From: Plicaturopsis crispa FD-325 SS-3
Taxonomy: Eukaryota > Basidiomycota > Agaricomycetes > Amylocorticiales > Amylocorticiaceae
DNA length: 64,000 bases
Assembly (NCBI GenBank): GCA_000827205.1
Contig: KN832560.1
Location: 218,370-282,369, forward strand
Direction: 5' to 3'
In this document: piece after piece, positions 1 through 12,352 of the stretch
Layout of the letters: each line of letters starts with the position of its first letter
Position numbering within the stretch: position 1 is the first letter of the stretch
Notes under the pieces: model-generated
Told to the model about the DNA's origin: nothing
What the model saw: the letters and a program-made list of their open reading frames with translations, nothing else
Database searches by the model: none
Made by a program: the position numbers and the translations under genes

Positions 1-42
1 TAGTATCACAAGTTCTGACTATGATATAACGCAAACTACTAG

Positions 43-576
43 GTTGGCCATCCGATGCCATGCGGATTTTGTGGTCGCGCGGGCATCATCAGCTGCTCGG
101 AGGTTTACCTTACCAAAGGAAAGCACCCGCAGGCGCACAGCAACTGCATTCATTTTCGCAAATTCAATTATGGCCCCAGTCTTGTATCCAACCATTCATC
201 ACCCTGCACCAATGTCCCTATCGCATGCACTTTCCCTGGCTGTCAGGCCCCGGTCGGCTCAAAATACCTCACTGCCGTGTGGAAATACAACATGCCCGAA
301 CACATCCGTAGTTCTCATCCCGGCCATTCGTTCGACGGAATCGAAAGCGGCGCTCCCATTCCTAACGATCTCGCTCGCGCCATGCTGATCACACGCGAAG
401 AAGAAGAGTGGATGAAGATTCCCGCTTCCAACATACCTCGTAAGATACTCCCTAGTCCATCCGAAGCTTTCAGGGCACCCGCAGCTTCACATTCAACGCG
501 GTCTCGCAGCAAGAAACACGCAACAGCTGCAACTGACTCGGAGAACCCGGTAGCCAAGAGACGACGACGGAAATGA
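43..576 (+). CDS. Cys-rich hypothetical protein, 3' exon (5' partial)
   Basis: This is the last exon of a gene that begins left of the window. The frame opens after a plausible CTACTAG acceptor at 36-42 and runs to TGA at 574-576. It starts with a PCGFCG motif, followed by spaced cysteines, a CTNVPI segment, a VWKYN..EH segment and an EEEEWM segment. A basic tail ends in KRRRRK and may be a nuclear localisation signal. I recall this Cys/His pattern from an expanded family of agaricomycete hypothetical proteins with a zinc-finger-like C-terminus. The function is unknown. Position 55 is the first ATG in frame, but a start there would split the conserved motif from its upstream part, so I treat the gene as 5'-truncated. 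Confidence 0.6.
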   Translation, partial: VGHPMPCGFCGRAGIISCSEVYLTKGKHPQAHSNCIHFRKFNYGPSLVSNHSSPCTNVPIACTFPGCQAPVGSKYLTAVWKYNMPEHIRSSHPGHSFDGIESGAPIPNDLARAMLITREEEEWMKIPASNIPRKILPSPSEAFRAPAASHSTRSRSKKHATAATDSENPVAKRRRRK

Positions 577-1155
577 GTGGTATACGGTGACGCCCTCAAA
601 TTCTCGCAGTAGGTTTTCTGTGCTTTTTGATGAACGGTAGTATGGTAGGTTTTGTAGTATCTACGTTCTGTGGACGCGTTGTGTACGCGTCGTACGGCAA
701 AAAGTCCTGGCTCTTAGACGGGCCAACAATCTACCGCCAGGGGAACGATACCTTTCACGGTAATTTTCGGGCGTAAATGCTGATTAATTTGCGCTCTCAA
801 TAAGGAAGGACCACCGTCAACCAGTTTTCGGGGTCCTTCGCATTCTCGAGGACGACGTCTGATTATTTTTTTCCGCCCTCCTCTTGAAAATAGGATCGAT
901 GCGTGTAGAGGTCGTGGTCGTTGGCTTCAAGTTCTGTCTGCAATAATATTTGAGAGATGCCACCGTCCACAGCCACGTGCGCGTACCTTCCTGTCAAGTA
1001 AGTTGAACTTGCACACAGGCGGCCGGTTGTTCCGCCTCTGTCTTCACCGTCGTGTATACTGCTTTGTAAGTATCCAGACGTTGCCCATAACCTAGTCATA
1101 TTTCATCATTACACGGTGCCGCAGATTGCGCCATCTATGCTATAGCACGGTATAA
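577..1155. other. Intergenic region, tail-to-head
   Basis: This lies between the partial Cys-rich gene and the secreted hydrolase. No convincing ORF, tRNA or repeat is visible. It should hold the 3' UTR of the first gene and the promoter of the second. A TATAAAT string at 1151-1157 overlaps the hydrolase start codon, so it is too close to act as its TATA box. Confidence 0.5.
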
Positions 1156-4100
1156 ATGTCCATGCGGTGGACAAGAGCCATTATTGCGCTTGGGCTGACC
1201 GTTGTATCCGCGATTGAACTAAACCAAAGACCTATGGCTTTACAACTTGAAGAAAACTGGAGAGTCGAGATCTTTAGAGACTGGGATGTGCGTAGAATTT
1301 TATCGCCTGGTCTGATTTTTCACTTAATAAATGCACACAGGTCTTGGGGCCATTCCCTATCCAAGCCAGGGAGCAGAATATTTTGTCTCCGTCATTCCCA
1401 CTCAACCGTAAATATTTCATCCCGAATCATTCAGATATGCACTATGAACTGACACGGATTATTTTGCAGTGTCTGAACCCATAGACTTTACAAAGCCATG
1501 GCCTTCCGCATATGCCGACGGCGGCCAAGTTTCCTGGTCCAAAGCACAATCTACGTCCGGCGGTGACCTTGAGGTCTCATTCCCAGAGATAAGGTGCATA
1601 TATGTTCTCATATACTGGTAGGCAAATCCTGATGCCTGTCTAGGTGGAACGATTTACGCGCAACGGAGGGCTGGGCCGCATTGCAGCACCATTCCGTCCT
1701 GCGCACCACCGTGGCAATTCATCCCCCCGCCTCAAACATAATCACAGACAGCCGCGCCCCTCATTTACGTGTACAGCTTACACAGGGATCGTTCTTTGCC
1801 ATAGTCCCTAAAGAGGAAGATAGACATGGCGAGCCGGTGGTCCCAGAGTGGCATGCGGGCAATATCTACGCGATAGAACGTGCGATCCCTCGAAGCGTAA
1901 ATCTTCCTACGCCCCCTTCGGTCAGCGCGACCACTGCGTATGAGATTTTCGTCAGTGGCGACTTCGAGGTAGGCTCAATTCCTTGCTCGTATATGAAACA
2001 AAACTGATCCATACAAAGATCAGGCTTTTTGGCGATCCCCGAGCCTCCAATAGTGAAGTGCCGGTTTTGAACATCAATCTGACCGCCGAAGTCGAGCGTG
2101 CGGCGGATACCGTCGTGCTCGAGCCAACTCACGACGTCACGAGCGATTTCGTGGATGGTTTTGCTTTCGGCGAGGCTTTCGGAGTGGGTTTACGCAGCAT
2201 ATCTGGATGGGCAACAGTTACAGAGGCGTCGGTCGCATCGCCCGACAACGTGAGCTTTTCTTCGTGTATATACCGCGGACGTTTTCTGAACTCGGAACAA
2301 ATCCCCACAGAGTATTCGCGTTGAGCTTGTACGCGAGACCGTTCTGGCGCCTTCACAAACCCGCATCATCCCTCTCAGGATCACACAGACAGCTCTATAT
2401 ACCCTCCCAGAAATACCTATCAATTTGACGGTAAAATCCGGCTCTACCTCCTCCGTTATATCCACAGTCCTGTCAGTCAAGCACCGGCAGACATGGAGTG
2501 CATCAGACTTCACTCCTCTAAAAGCAACGTATTTTTACGCCGAGTCTACGCCCACTTCATTTTTTGCAATCCCGCCAATCGAGAAAAACTTGGATCGACC
2601 CGTACCTCCGATCCTTGCCACTCGTGCGTGCACATCATTTGGCCCATGCGCTACTCATGCTAATCATTTACACTTCTAATAGATGGTGCAGGCGTTGATA
2701 TCGTAGACACATCCTTTTGGGCAGACTCACTCCGCCGTCAGCAGCACAGCTGGGTCGTGTTACCCACTGGACGCACTTCTTGGGTAATGCAGCATCACTC
2801 CGCGTATATTTCCCCGTGGCTAACGCTACAAACAGGGACTGGACTGGCATGGCCCCAGTGCGCGGGATGTCTGGAACTCTTTGGACGCACTTACAGGTAT
2901 CCTCAATGGAAACAGTATATGGCATCCGTGGCGTATCGAAAGTGGCACCCGCGCTATCGTGATAGGACATTCTAATGGTGGACAGGGCGCGTGGTATGCA
3001 GCCTCCCGGTATCCGGACAGAACTATCGCAGGTCCGTCGTTTCTGAGCTGCATGGCTTTCGCATGCTGATTATGCGCACCAAATATATAGTGGTTCCTGC
3101 AGCGGGATACATCAAGTCGCAGGCCTACGTTGCGCTGACACAGTCGAGGTTTGTCCTTCGTGCCTTTCACGTCGGTCGCGTTCTTACAATTTGATAGATC
3201 GGCTCATTATATCGATCCGGCCTTGAGAGCTATCCTGGACTCCTCTTTGACTGCAGACGATAACGACTTGTTCCTCACGAACATAGTGCACAAACCCATC
3301 CTTGCAATACATGGCGGGGGCGACATCAATGTTCCGACGTGGCATTCGCGTGAATATGTCAGCATTATCCGCACTCTTAACCCGAATGCGAACGTAACGT
3401 ATGTATATGGCATTCTCTCCGCAAACAAGTGAGCTAACTATGCATGCTTCCATTTATTCAGGTACAAGGAGGATCCAGGGGAACCGCATTGGTACCCTAC
3501 CATTCTCAATAACGACGTCGTGCAGGATTTCCTTGAAAATGCTCTGGCTAAGTCTAACGTCGAGGCTGCGACGCCCGAATCGTTTACCCTCACTGTGTCC
3601 ATACCGCACGAGAGTGGCTCTCTCCAAGGGTGGAGGATCGAGGCTCTAAATGTCCCCGGCCGGTAAGTTTGCCTGCTGACATATATGCACACATCTCACG
3701 TCTATGCGTAGATTAGGGAAAATCCGCGTCGACACCGCGGCCGGTCTCTCGGTTGTGCAGACCACGAATGTCCACAGGTTCTCTATAGACGTCGCTAAGA
3801 ACCACGGACGAGAAATAGTGGTCGACGGCGCAAGATTCTCCCTTCAAAACTCTTCCACGGGGATTTTGCGGTTCGCCCTTTCTGACAACGACACGTCCGA
3901 ATCTTGGAATGTAAGTAAACATTGCGCGGTCATTTCATCGTGGACTAACTGGGTCTTGGTAGTTGGTGGACAGCGATGTCCTTATTCAAGAGTCTGGACG
4001 GATACAGACAACGTTGACATCGACAGGTCCCCACGTTCTCGTTGTCCCCGACGACAGCGAAGGCACTCGCGCACTCTCCGTGGCCCTGCGCATTGCCCAT

Positions 4101-4615
4101 GACCTCGACATATATCACAGGCTCGATGCCGAGATAATTCAGAGCTCGGTAGCCCTGCAGAGGCTCCAGGATGGATTGTCTCTCGGACCCGGAAACGTCA
4201 TCGTCATCGGCAACCACCCATTCTCGCAGTCGATCTTGAAACATCCGCGGACACCTTTCAGCCTCCGGGACTCCACGTTGACGTTACGGCGCCGACAGTT
4301 TGACAAACCTTCTACCGCGATCTTGTTCTTGCATCCTCATCCTACAAACCCTGGAGGCAATGCGCTGTTTCTTTCTGGTACGGACGACGCGGGGTTGGAG
4401 AAGGCAGCCCGCCTGTTTCCTATACGCACCGGTGTGACGGTCCCGGACTGGATAGTACTCGATGAAAGGTCTGATCTTCTTGGTGCTGCAGGGACCGTTG
4501 GGGCAGGGTGAGTGCACATTCATGAGTGTTCTTCGATTTCACTAACACCGATTATTCATATAGCGTCTGGGGTAGAGAGTGGGCGTGGAATGAACCAGTG
4601 TCATGGATCAATTAA
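1156..4615 (+). CDS. Secreted alpha/beta-hydrolase (S9 peptidase-like), uncharacterised
   Basis: I join fourteen exons (thirteen short introns) into a protein of about 900 residues. The start MSMRW..., with a hydrophobic stretch ending in VVSA, is a signal peptide. An N-terminal beta-rich region begins after [11 protein letters not shown]. The hydrolase domain follows: HGAG (oxyanion-loop type), a GLDWHGPS segment, and the nucleophile elbow [10 protein letters not shown], whose Ser should be catalytic. An Asp in [10 protein letters not shown] and a His in GEPHWYP complete a plausible Ser-Asp-His triad. A further 350 or so residues form a C-terminal region ending in [11 protein letters not shown]. 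The elbow resembles prolyl-oligopeptidase or dienelactone-hydrolase folds. Its substrate (peptide or ester) cannot be told from sequence. It converges on NOT1. Confidence 0.85.
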
Positions 4616-4864
4616 ATAACAGTATGTAGGGGATGTACGGTAGATGATACACATGGGATATAACGTGCGCTCGTCAGGTGTATAAACATGCTTTTGGGCA
4701 GGGAAGATCGACAAGCAAAGTTCAGGTCTTACACCTTTTTCAACACTTGAACGGGTGAAATAGTGTTACAATACAGTGCGGGAGAGGAGAGGAAAAAGAA
4801 AAACCCAGGTAGAGCCAAAGAGATATGAGCAACAGATAGCAGGAGCAATACGACAGTCTACGGA

Positions 4865-7800
4865 TTAAAAAATGGATGCTGCCACCTGCCGTGGGACGAC
4901 CACGTTTAGTAGATACTCAGACTGGACAAGCCACCAAGACTTACACTTTCGAGTAGCATGGTGACCTCGGGCGCAACGTGGATGAATGGCTTGGTCCAGA
5001 ATGCGTATTTCTGGTTGCGGAGTAGTTCGATGAATGTCACCAGCGCTCCCCAAGGGTGTGGCCTGTGGACGATAAACCGTTCGAGGAGGACCTTGGTCAT
5101 GACCTCTCTGAAGCGATCATCTTCCACTTCCAAGAACAGGTGGAGCAACAAGGAACTGAACCAGTGGGTGTGCGCGTTCGGGTAGCGGAGGTGTAGCGCG
5201 ACGGAGCTAAGGAGATGGTGTTGGCCTGGAGGGAGAAAGTTAAATCAACTGGTCAATAATCCATGACACGCCAGACTCACCTTCGACATCTAGGTGTGTA
5301 GCAAGATACTGTATAGCGACAACCCCTGGGTCGCTTGACACAAACAAGGAAGACCCACTCCGAGCCTTGGCCTGCGCGACAGAAGAGACACCAATATACA
5401 TGACGAGGGAATTAATCAATGGTAGGTTGTAGACGTCGGTAGAGTCTTCAGGAATAGTGGTAAGCTTCAAGCTATCTTTTAACGAGGCCAAGAAGGAAGG
5501 AGTTCCGCGGTTGAGAAGATACTGATCCAGATAGAGACGAAGGTCCCCGTTTTTGAGACCAGCAGCGAAGTCCGACAAGATGGGAGGGATAGGGCCCATT
5601 TCCGGGATGGAGTCAAACGTCATGTTACGCAGATTAGGGTCGGGGAGGATAATAGTAGGGGGGAAGGCGCTGAGGATGATGTTACGCAGTTGAATGCAGC
5701 GTGGTGGGATTACGTCACAGAGTGTGAAGTAATACTCGCTGAGGAAGTCGGGGAAGTCGTGTAGGAGGACGAGGAGGAGGCGGAGGGAGCCGCGATACAA
5801 GTCTTTGGAAGCACTCTTCAAGTCTGCATCTCGCAAGAAGGGCGAAAGGAACTTGAATAGAGAGATGAGAAGCTTGTGGAAGGCTGACCAGCCATCACGA
5901 CTTTCGGAGAGTAATAGTTTCGGCATGAAAAGCCTGTGGGAGATGAGGCACATCCAGGAGAACGCGAAGCCAGGGAAGTAGGTCGGTTGCAAAGAGCTCA
6001 ACGTGTCGCTGTGAATCGAGTGTTAGATAAATTCAATCAGTGACGGCTGGCTCCTACCTGATAGACAGCAGTAGTTGGAAGTATGCCGATCCAAGGTGGG
6101 CTTCAATGGCGTGAAGGTCGTTGATGAGGCTCGAGAAAAACCTGAAGAAAGGCTTCTGCTGGAAAGCAAGACCGTGCTCTTCGTGCAAATTGGCCAGAAC
6201 GAGGACAAAGATAGACAGGATCTTCGTCAAGTAGTGAACCTTGGCCTGGTCGTTGTTGACCCCAGCAGCATCACCGTGGTATTTGATGATGTAGACGATC
6301 AACCGTGAGATAGCGTCCAGGGCTTGGAAGGCATGCTCGAAGTCACCTGCCGCGATGCACTTCATATAGCTGTTGACGCTAGATTCTGCGCAGACGCGGA
6401 AGAAGAAAGAAGAAACGTCCTCGACTTTCAAGATACCTTGTTTCGTCAACTGGGTGATGAACGGAACGAAGGCCTTCTCCGGTGAAGCCGATCTCTGGAA
6501 AATATTGACCCATTGCTGGAACCATTGGAACAACTTCTCCCTCAGCTGCTCAGTCTCTGGTTTGACCGATGCTTGGCGAACGATGAGGTTATCGGCAGCA
6601 GCCGGAAGTGATGGCCGGCGTATGCCTCTCAGGTCGTCGAGGAGTCGGTTCACTCTGCAAGACATCAAGTCAAATATTGCTCTGGCCGATGTAACACAAA
6701 TAGACTTACTCGTCGTTGGCCTTCCCCGTAGCCGCCAGATTGCCAAGGATCTCGATCGAGTACGCGAACTGGTTTTGAGAAGCCACTGGAGGTTCTGCCG
6801 ACAGACACTCCCTTATCAAGCCAGCAGCGAAATTCATCAGACTGGGACGGGGGTCCGTGAACAGAATTTTAGCCAATTGTTGGTCTTGCAACGTAGTGTT
6901 GACGAGGCCGCTTCGCAGGAGGGTGACTGTAACCGGAACGTTGAATTTCCGCTGTAAACTGCATCAGCACAATGACTCGATTGTTTGATGATTCCACTCA
7001 CTTCATCCTCAGCGTAAAGAAGCCAAGTGATGGCCTCTTTCGCGACGTCCTCGAAAGAATGGCAGAGTTGGTCAAGTAAGGCGACATAGACTTCGCGCCC
7101 AAGCTGCGAAGGCGTCTTGTAAAGCAGTTGGACTATCTTCTGTGACATATGCAAGGGCGTCCGAGCACGATCAACTGACTCGGCCGCAAGGAACAGAATC
7201 TGCCGGACCAGGTGGCGGATATCGTGGTTTGGTGGCAAAGCTGCGAGCGACTGGATAGGAAGCTGTACCATGACCGCCTCAAGATCCCGAGTCAACGCAC
7301 TAAAGCGATCCAAGGCATCCTGATGACTGAGGAAGGTCTGACTGGACACATTCTGGTCTGGCACAGGGGAAGGTGCATACATGCCGGGCGTCAGGTGTTC
7401 GTTGCGCGAGTACGAGACTGTCGAGCTCGGGCGGCTTGCAATCCGACGCTTGTTGTCAAGACCTAAGGACCCAGGTCAGAGAAGGGGACTTTCCAAGTGA
7501 GTTCGTGATAATCTTACTGAAGTCTTCGTACACCCCAGCTTGGTGTGCTTGAAGCCCATTCGATTTGATACGGAGAGGATCCGGCAGAGAAAGCGAGAAG
7601 CTGGTCTGAGGAGCGCTTGGATCCCAGAATGCTTGTCCATTCCGGAGCTGGAAAAAATGTAAGAAAAAACGGCGTCACAAATCATATGTCTCATTACCTC
7701 GCGGTGCCGGCGGCGGGCATCGTATGAGATCGCAAAGCCTTCATCGACATCGGAAACAGCACGTTCCATGGCCGCTTTCTCTATCGCAGCGCAAGCGATA

Positions 7801-10800
7801 TCCAAGTTATCTGCGACCAGGAGTTGTATGGCTTGCTCGGTCACAACCTAAAGGATATGGAAAGTCAGTACTAGCGCTACACTCTTCCAAGAAATATATT
7901 ACCTCGCTGAAACCATTGTCAGCCAGATACTGTCGCAGGTGAGTGGCGAGGTTGCTCTTCAGCGGCTCCTTGCAGGTGACGAGGGCAAGGCTACCAGCAA
8001 GCTTTTGCGCCATCATATGTCCAGCCTTGCGAAGCTTGTCTTCGTTAGCCTCTGTGGCGAAGTCCTTGGCTACTAGCTCCCGAGTGGAGATTCCTGCAAT
8101 GGTCACCGATCTCTCGACCACGGGGAGGATTATCTAAAAAGACAACAGATGAATATGGAAAACGATGGGCACAGAAGTGTGTACTCACCTCCCGCACTGA
8201 ACGGTCAACAGCGAGTTGTACCGACCGCTTGAAAATAGCATTCCCGTTCAAAGGTGCCAGTTGGGGACCGACCGTGACATGGTGGGCAACGGTCGACAGA
8301 ATGGCCTCGATATGAGCGCCTACCGCACGCTGAGCCTCGGACGGGCTGGTTGGACCAAGTGGCAAAACCTGCGCATCCGTGAGGGCAGCAGGGTCATATC
8401 CGCCTATGGGAAGGGAGTTGATATCAGCCACATATTCCGGCAGGGGCGGTCCGGCGAGTGTATCGGCCAACGGTCGGTTCCGGAGGATGGTGGTCGCCTC
8501 AATTGCGTCGAGGTCAATATCCAACCCTTTGCACAGCACCTCGATCTCGAACTTGAGGTTCAGTTTGAGCTCGGCGAAATGGTACAGTTCCGCGAGTAGA
8601 CTGATGACCGCCATCAACCACGGATTGGGAGGCTTAAAAACCGTAGATCTTGCACAGGGTTCGAGGGTCTTGCACACGAAAGGTATGGCGACAATGAGGC
8701 GGCCATTGTCATACCCTTCAATCAAGAGGTCCTTGAAGGACAAGTTCCTGAACTTGATCGGCCTATCCCGCGCGAGAGTGATAGTGCCCAACCATGATCC
8801 GACGTTCTTCAAGATGGCCCGCTCCGAGCTGGTCTTGAACGTGCTCTCGGCATTCAGCATGTTCGCGGACTTGATGAACGTCTCCTGGACGACGAAATTA
8901 TACAAGTCCTGGCTGTTGAGAGAGTCGAGGAAACGGAGGTAGAGGATATGGTTGTTGGGCTCGGTGCTGATGCGTTGGTCCACAAGATAGTGAGCAAACC
9001 AGCGCGAATATTCTTCTTGGAATTGTTCACGCATGTCGGACAACTTCGACTCGAAATTGTTCAACGCCAGGTTGTTGACGATAAACAGGATCTTGTCGGA
9101 CTGCTCCTCCGGAGGCTCAACTATGTTGGATTCGAGTGGGTCGGGTTGTATGGATGTGAAGGGAGGCGTCGAGTCACCCAGAGGACCTAGCGTCAAGCTC
9201 TGCATGGATGAAGTGTTGTTGATGTTGTCGCCCATGTTCGCAATTGCGCGCTGGACACTGGCCGCAAGGTCGGGATGCATTTCCATGAGTGCGGGGTTGT
9301 TGGCTAGCTGGTGGCAAAGAGGTGGCCATTCCCCCAGACGGGACTGAAACCGAAGGAGGGCCTGCACACCAAATCTGAATAGGTTGGTCTCTGGCGGGCA
9401 TTCCACGGCATCGATAATATACCGGATAGCGATCCCAAGAGGTATATAGTCGATGAGGTAGTGCTGAATCAAGGAGCCGAAGAGATACCCGGTCATGGCC
9501 AACTCCCGCGCAGGGTAGTACGACTGGAAAAACTTGTACTCGTCGAAGAGGAAGTGCAGCATGCATGAGAAGATCTCCTGGTCTCGGGGAGCGGACGAAT
9601 TCTTCTGCGCCTCCAGCATGGTGATGACCTCGTCGATCGTGATTTGCTCGTCGTACATTTGCTTGTAGATGGCGTCCACCTCGCCTTCGATGTCTGCAGA
9701 GTAGCTGACCACCGTGAATCCGGGTTCCACGTCGGGCTTGGGGAGCAAGCTCATCAAACGAGGGTGCACCTGGAGACACTCGTTCCGAGTCTCCATGCAA
9801 TAATTGATGTCCTTCTCGTTCATAAGAGAAGCGCTACGCAGAGAAAGACATGTCCCCCATCAGTTTTATGTGCAAGCCGCCATATGCCACCACTGACCTG
9901 TTACGGAGAACGCGTAAGAAGATCGTGATTGTTTGGGGATTCAATGTCATCGTCCGATTGTCGACTGCAGGGTCCGAGGTCCTCGTTAGCTTCTCGCTCT
10001 CCATTTTCAGGTGCAGGAAGTCAATGACGGCATGGAGGAAGTCGCCTCCATGAGTGGCCACGTTGTCTGCAAGCCATTTATCGAGATTCAGGTACTCTCT
10101 ACGCGATGCTAAAGACGCGACGTCGAGAGCAAAGGTAAACGGGCGAACTTCAAGCAGCGACTCCAAGATCTATGCAATCAGGATTAGACTTAAGCAATTG
10201 ATAGTAAGCTGTTTTGACAGGTACATACTTTCAAATCCTGGGCCACGTCCAAAATCCTGGTGATGTTGAGCGCGCTCTCTTCGTAGTATTCCCTGAACGC
10301 ATTGGTAAGATATGACGGTTCGATCTGCCATATCCGCATGAACACGAGCTGGTGATTGGGATGGCCCGACAAGAACATCGAAAGCAGCCTCCGCGAGTAC
10401 TCCAGCCGTATCTCGTTCCAGGACGGTTCCTATGAAAAACATGAGCAGGAGATCAGCAGGAATAATCGTACTGTCAACCCACAGGCACTTGAAGTAGCCC
10501 CATATGCACAAGTTCTGCGCTGATTTTGACAGCCTTGTCCAGCATCTCCCGTACGAAATTGCGGATATCAACTGATTCAGAGTCGGCTTGCCGAACCAGG
10601 ACCTCGAACAAATCCAACGAGTTCCATGTATGGCCTTGTACGTTGGCAGCCAGCGACTTGATCGTCGGACTCGCTGCTGCAACATCGTCGACGGTCACAA
10701 TCCTCCTGCCTGGAAGCGAAACAAAATTGAAAGTATCCGCGGGCAAGGAGAGCAGTGCGTCTAGCAGCCGAAGTTGATACAGGGAGTTCGACCAGGTTCC

Positions 10801-12053
10801 CCAGAACCCTGTGACTGCATGAGGCTCTGCGTCACGGGGACTGTTCACGAGGATGGCGATAAGAAGCTTCAAAGTCGCAGTATCGACACCCTGTCGATCG
10901 GGCCAGTCAAAGGCTTTGATGACGCTGGCCCAGCTCAAGTTGACATGCTGCGCAAAGCATGTTAACGACGTGTTGGGAGAGCTAAAGAACGGACATACGA
11001 AGCTGCTCAACGCTCTCACAAGAGCACCGACATCGCACAGTTGCGTACCCTCCACCGCCATGCGTGCCAATGTGGACATGATCTCAACCACCTGAGCATC
11101 CCGCGGCGGATTCGTGCTAGAGATTTGGAACCTTTCCAGCAGTGCTCGTACCGTGTCCGCGTCCGCAGTGATATCCGGTCCGAACTGTATCAAAGCCTGA
11201 ACAAGTGATGTGTTCCGAGGGAGACTGGAAAGCGTATCAGCATTGTGAAACAAGGCAGGGAGCCACACGTTCTCACCTCAAGGTCGGAAAAATGCGCTGC
11301 AGTATCGGATGCACGATCTCCCCTCCATACTTAGCCGAGGCCGCAGCAATGAGAGCCTGGCGCTGGGGAGCGTCAAGGGTGGGGGAGTCGGACGGCGGGT
11401 CAGAAAGGAGATTCGACATGAGTTTTGCAACCTGATTCGGGGACAAATCCGCGTGGTCGAAAGAGGGATGCTGGCAGAGTGTCAGAACAGCGTTCTCAAA
11501 GTCGAGCCGGATGATCGTCGCGGCCTGTGCGGAGAGCTCCTTGCGCGTGGGCGCGGACACGATCGAGGACGCGAGGACCAGTCGTTCGAGCGGGCGCAGT
11601 CCTATCCGATCGGCGAATCGCACGAGGTCGAAGTGGCGGAATATGTCGCCCTCGCCCTTGTCGATGCCGTCTCGAAAACGGTCTGCGAGGAACGGGTCGC
11701 GCGCGAGCCTCTGCGTCTCCTGTACGAGGAGCCGGAAAGTCAACGAGGTCGACGTATCGAAGGCAGACGGTCCCGCTGTCGACGTGAGGCGTGCTTGGGA
11801 GTGCACTATGAGTCTTCTGATGAAGTGCAGGTACGTGTCGATACCATGCTGCTCCGACAGCTGCGTGTGCAAAGACGGCGCAACGAGCAGGTGCGAGTAA
11901 GCGAAAAACCCTCGTCCGCGGGCGAAATGCGCGACTCACCGAGCGTATCTCGATCTGGTTCCTGTCGAAATTGTCCTCTGTCAAGGTGGAGAGCAGGAAG
12001 ACAATCTGAGCCTTGACTATGGTGTGAATGTTCGCGTTCGGAGGATTGTCCAT
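4865..12053 (-). CDS. NOT1: CCR4-NOT complex scaffold subunit NOT1
   Basis: NOT1 is the scaffold of the CCR4-NOT deadenylase, which shortens mRNA poly(A) tails and represses translation. The start MDNPPNANIHTIVKAQIVFLL matches the family N-terminus. The largest exon (to about 9823) carries the MIF4G-type CAF1-binding region (DKILFIVNNLALNNF, WFAHYLVDQR) and then the DUF3819 (CAF40-binding) region with LPEYVADINSLPIGGYDP. The exons from 6001 down form the NOT1 superfamily domain that docks NOT2/NOT3, ending RPHPWGALVTFIELL...MLLES. A last intron with GTAAGT donor leads to the short final exon VAASIF-stop. The spliced protein is about 2,100 residues, the normal NOT1 length. The frame stays open upstream to 12347 with another ATG at 12267-12269, so an N-terminal extension is possible but not needed. 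Confidence 0.95.
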
Positions 12054-12352
12054 GACGCTCGACCTGTTCGTTGCAGAGTCGGGGCGTCGTGCGACGCTTC
12101 CACCCGCTGTAGCCGTTTTGAAAGAGTCTGTATGGAGAAGAGAAAAGGACGAGTAGACGGGTGGCCGCCTGCAACTGCGGGGTTCAGTGGCCGATTTTTG
12201 TCTTCCAGGACGAGGAGACCATGCCTTCGGCCTTTCCGCTTGCAAGGCTTTTAAGCGCCGCTTGAACATTTCGCGCAAAGAAAAGAACTCCGCCCAGCGA
12301 CGCGCGTACGGAAATAAAAATAATGAATGCTCCAAATAATTGTACAATCTAT

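Noticed and set aside
9174-9800. 208-codon frame within NOT1 on the same strand
   Set aside because: It is a shifted frame of the main NOT1 exon, rich in Arg and His from GC bias.
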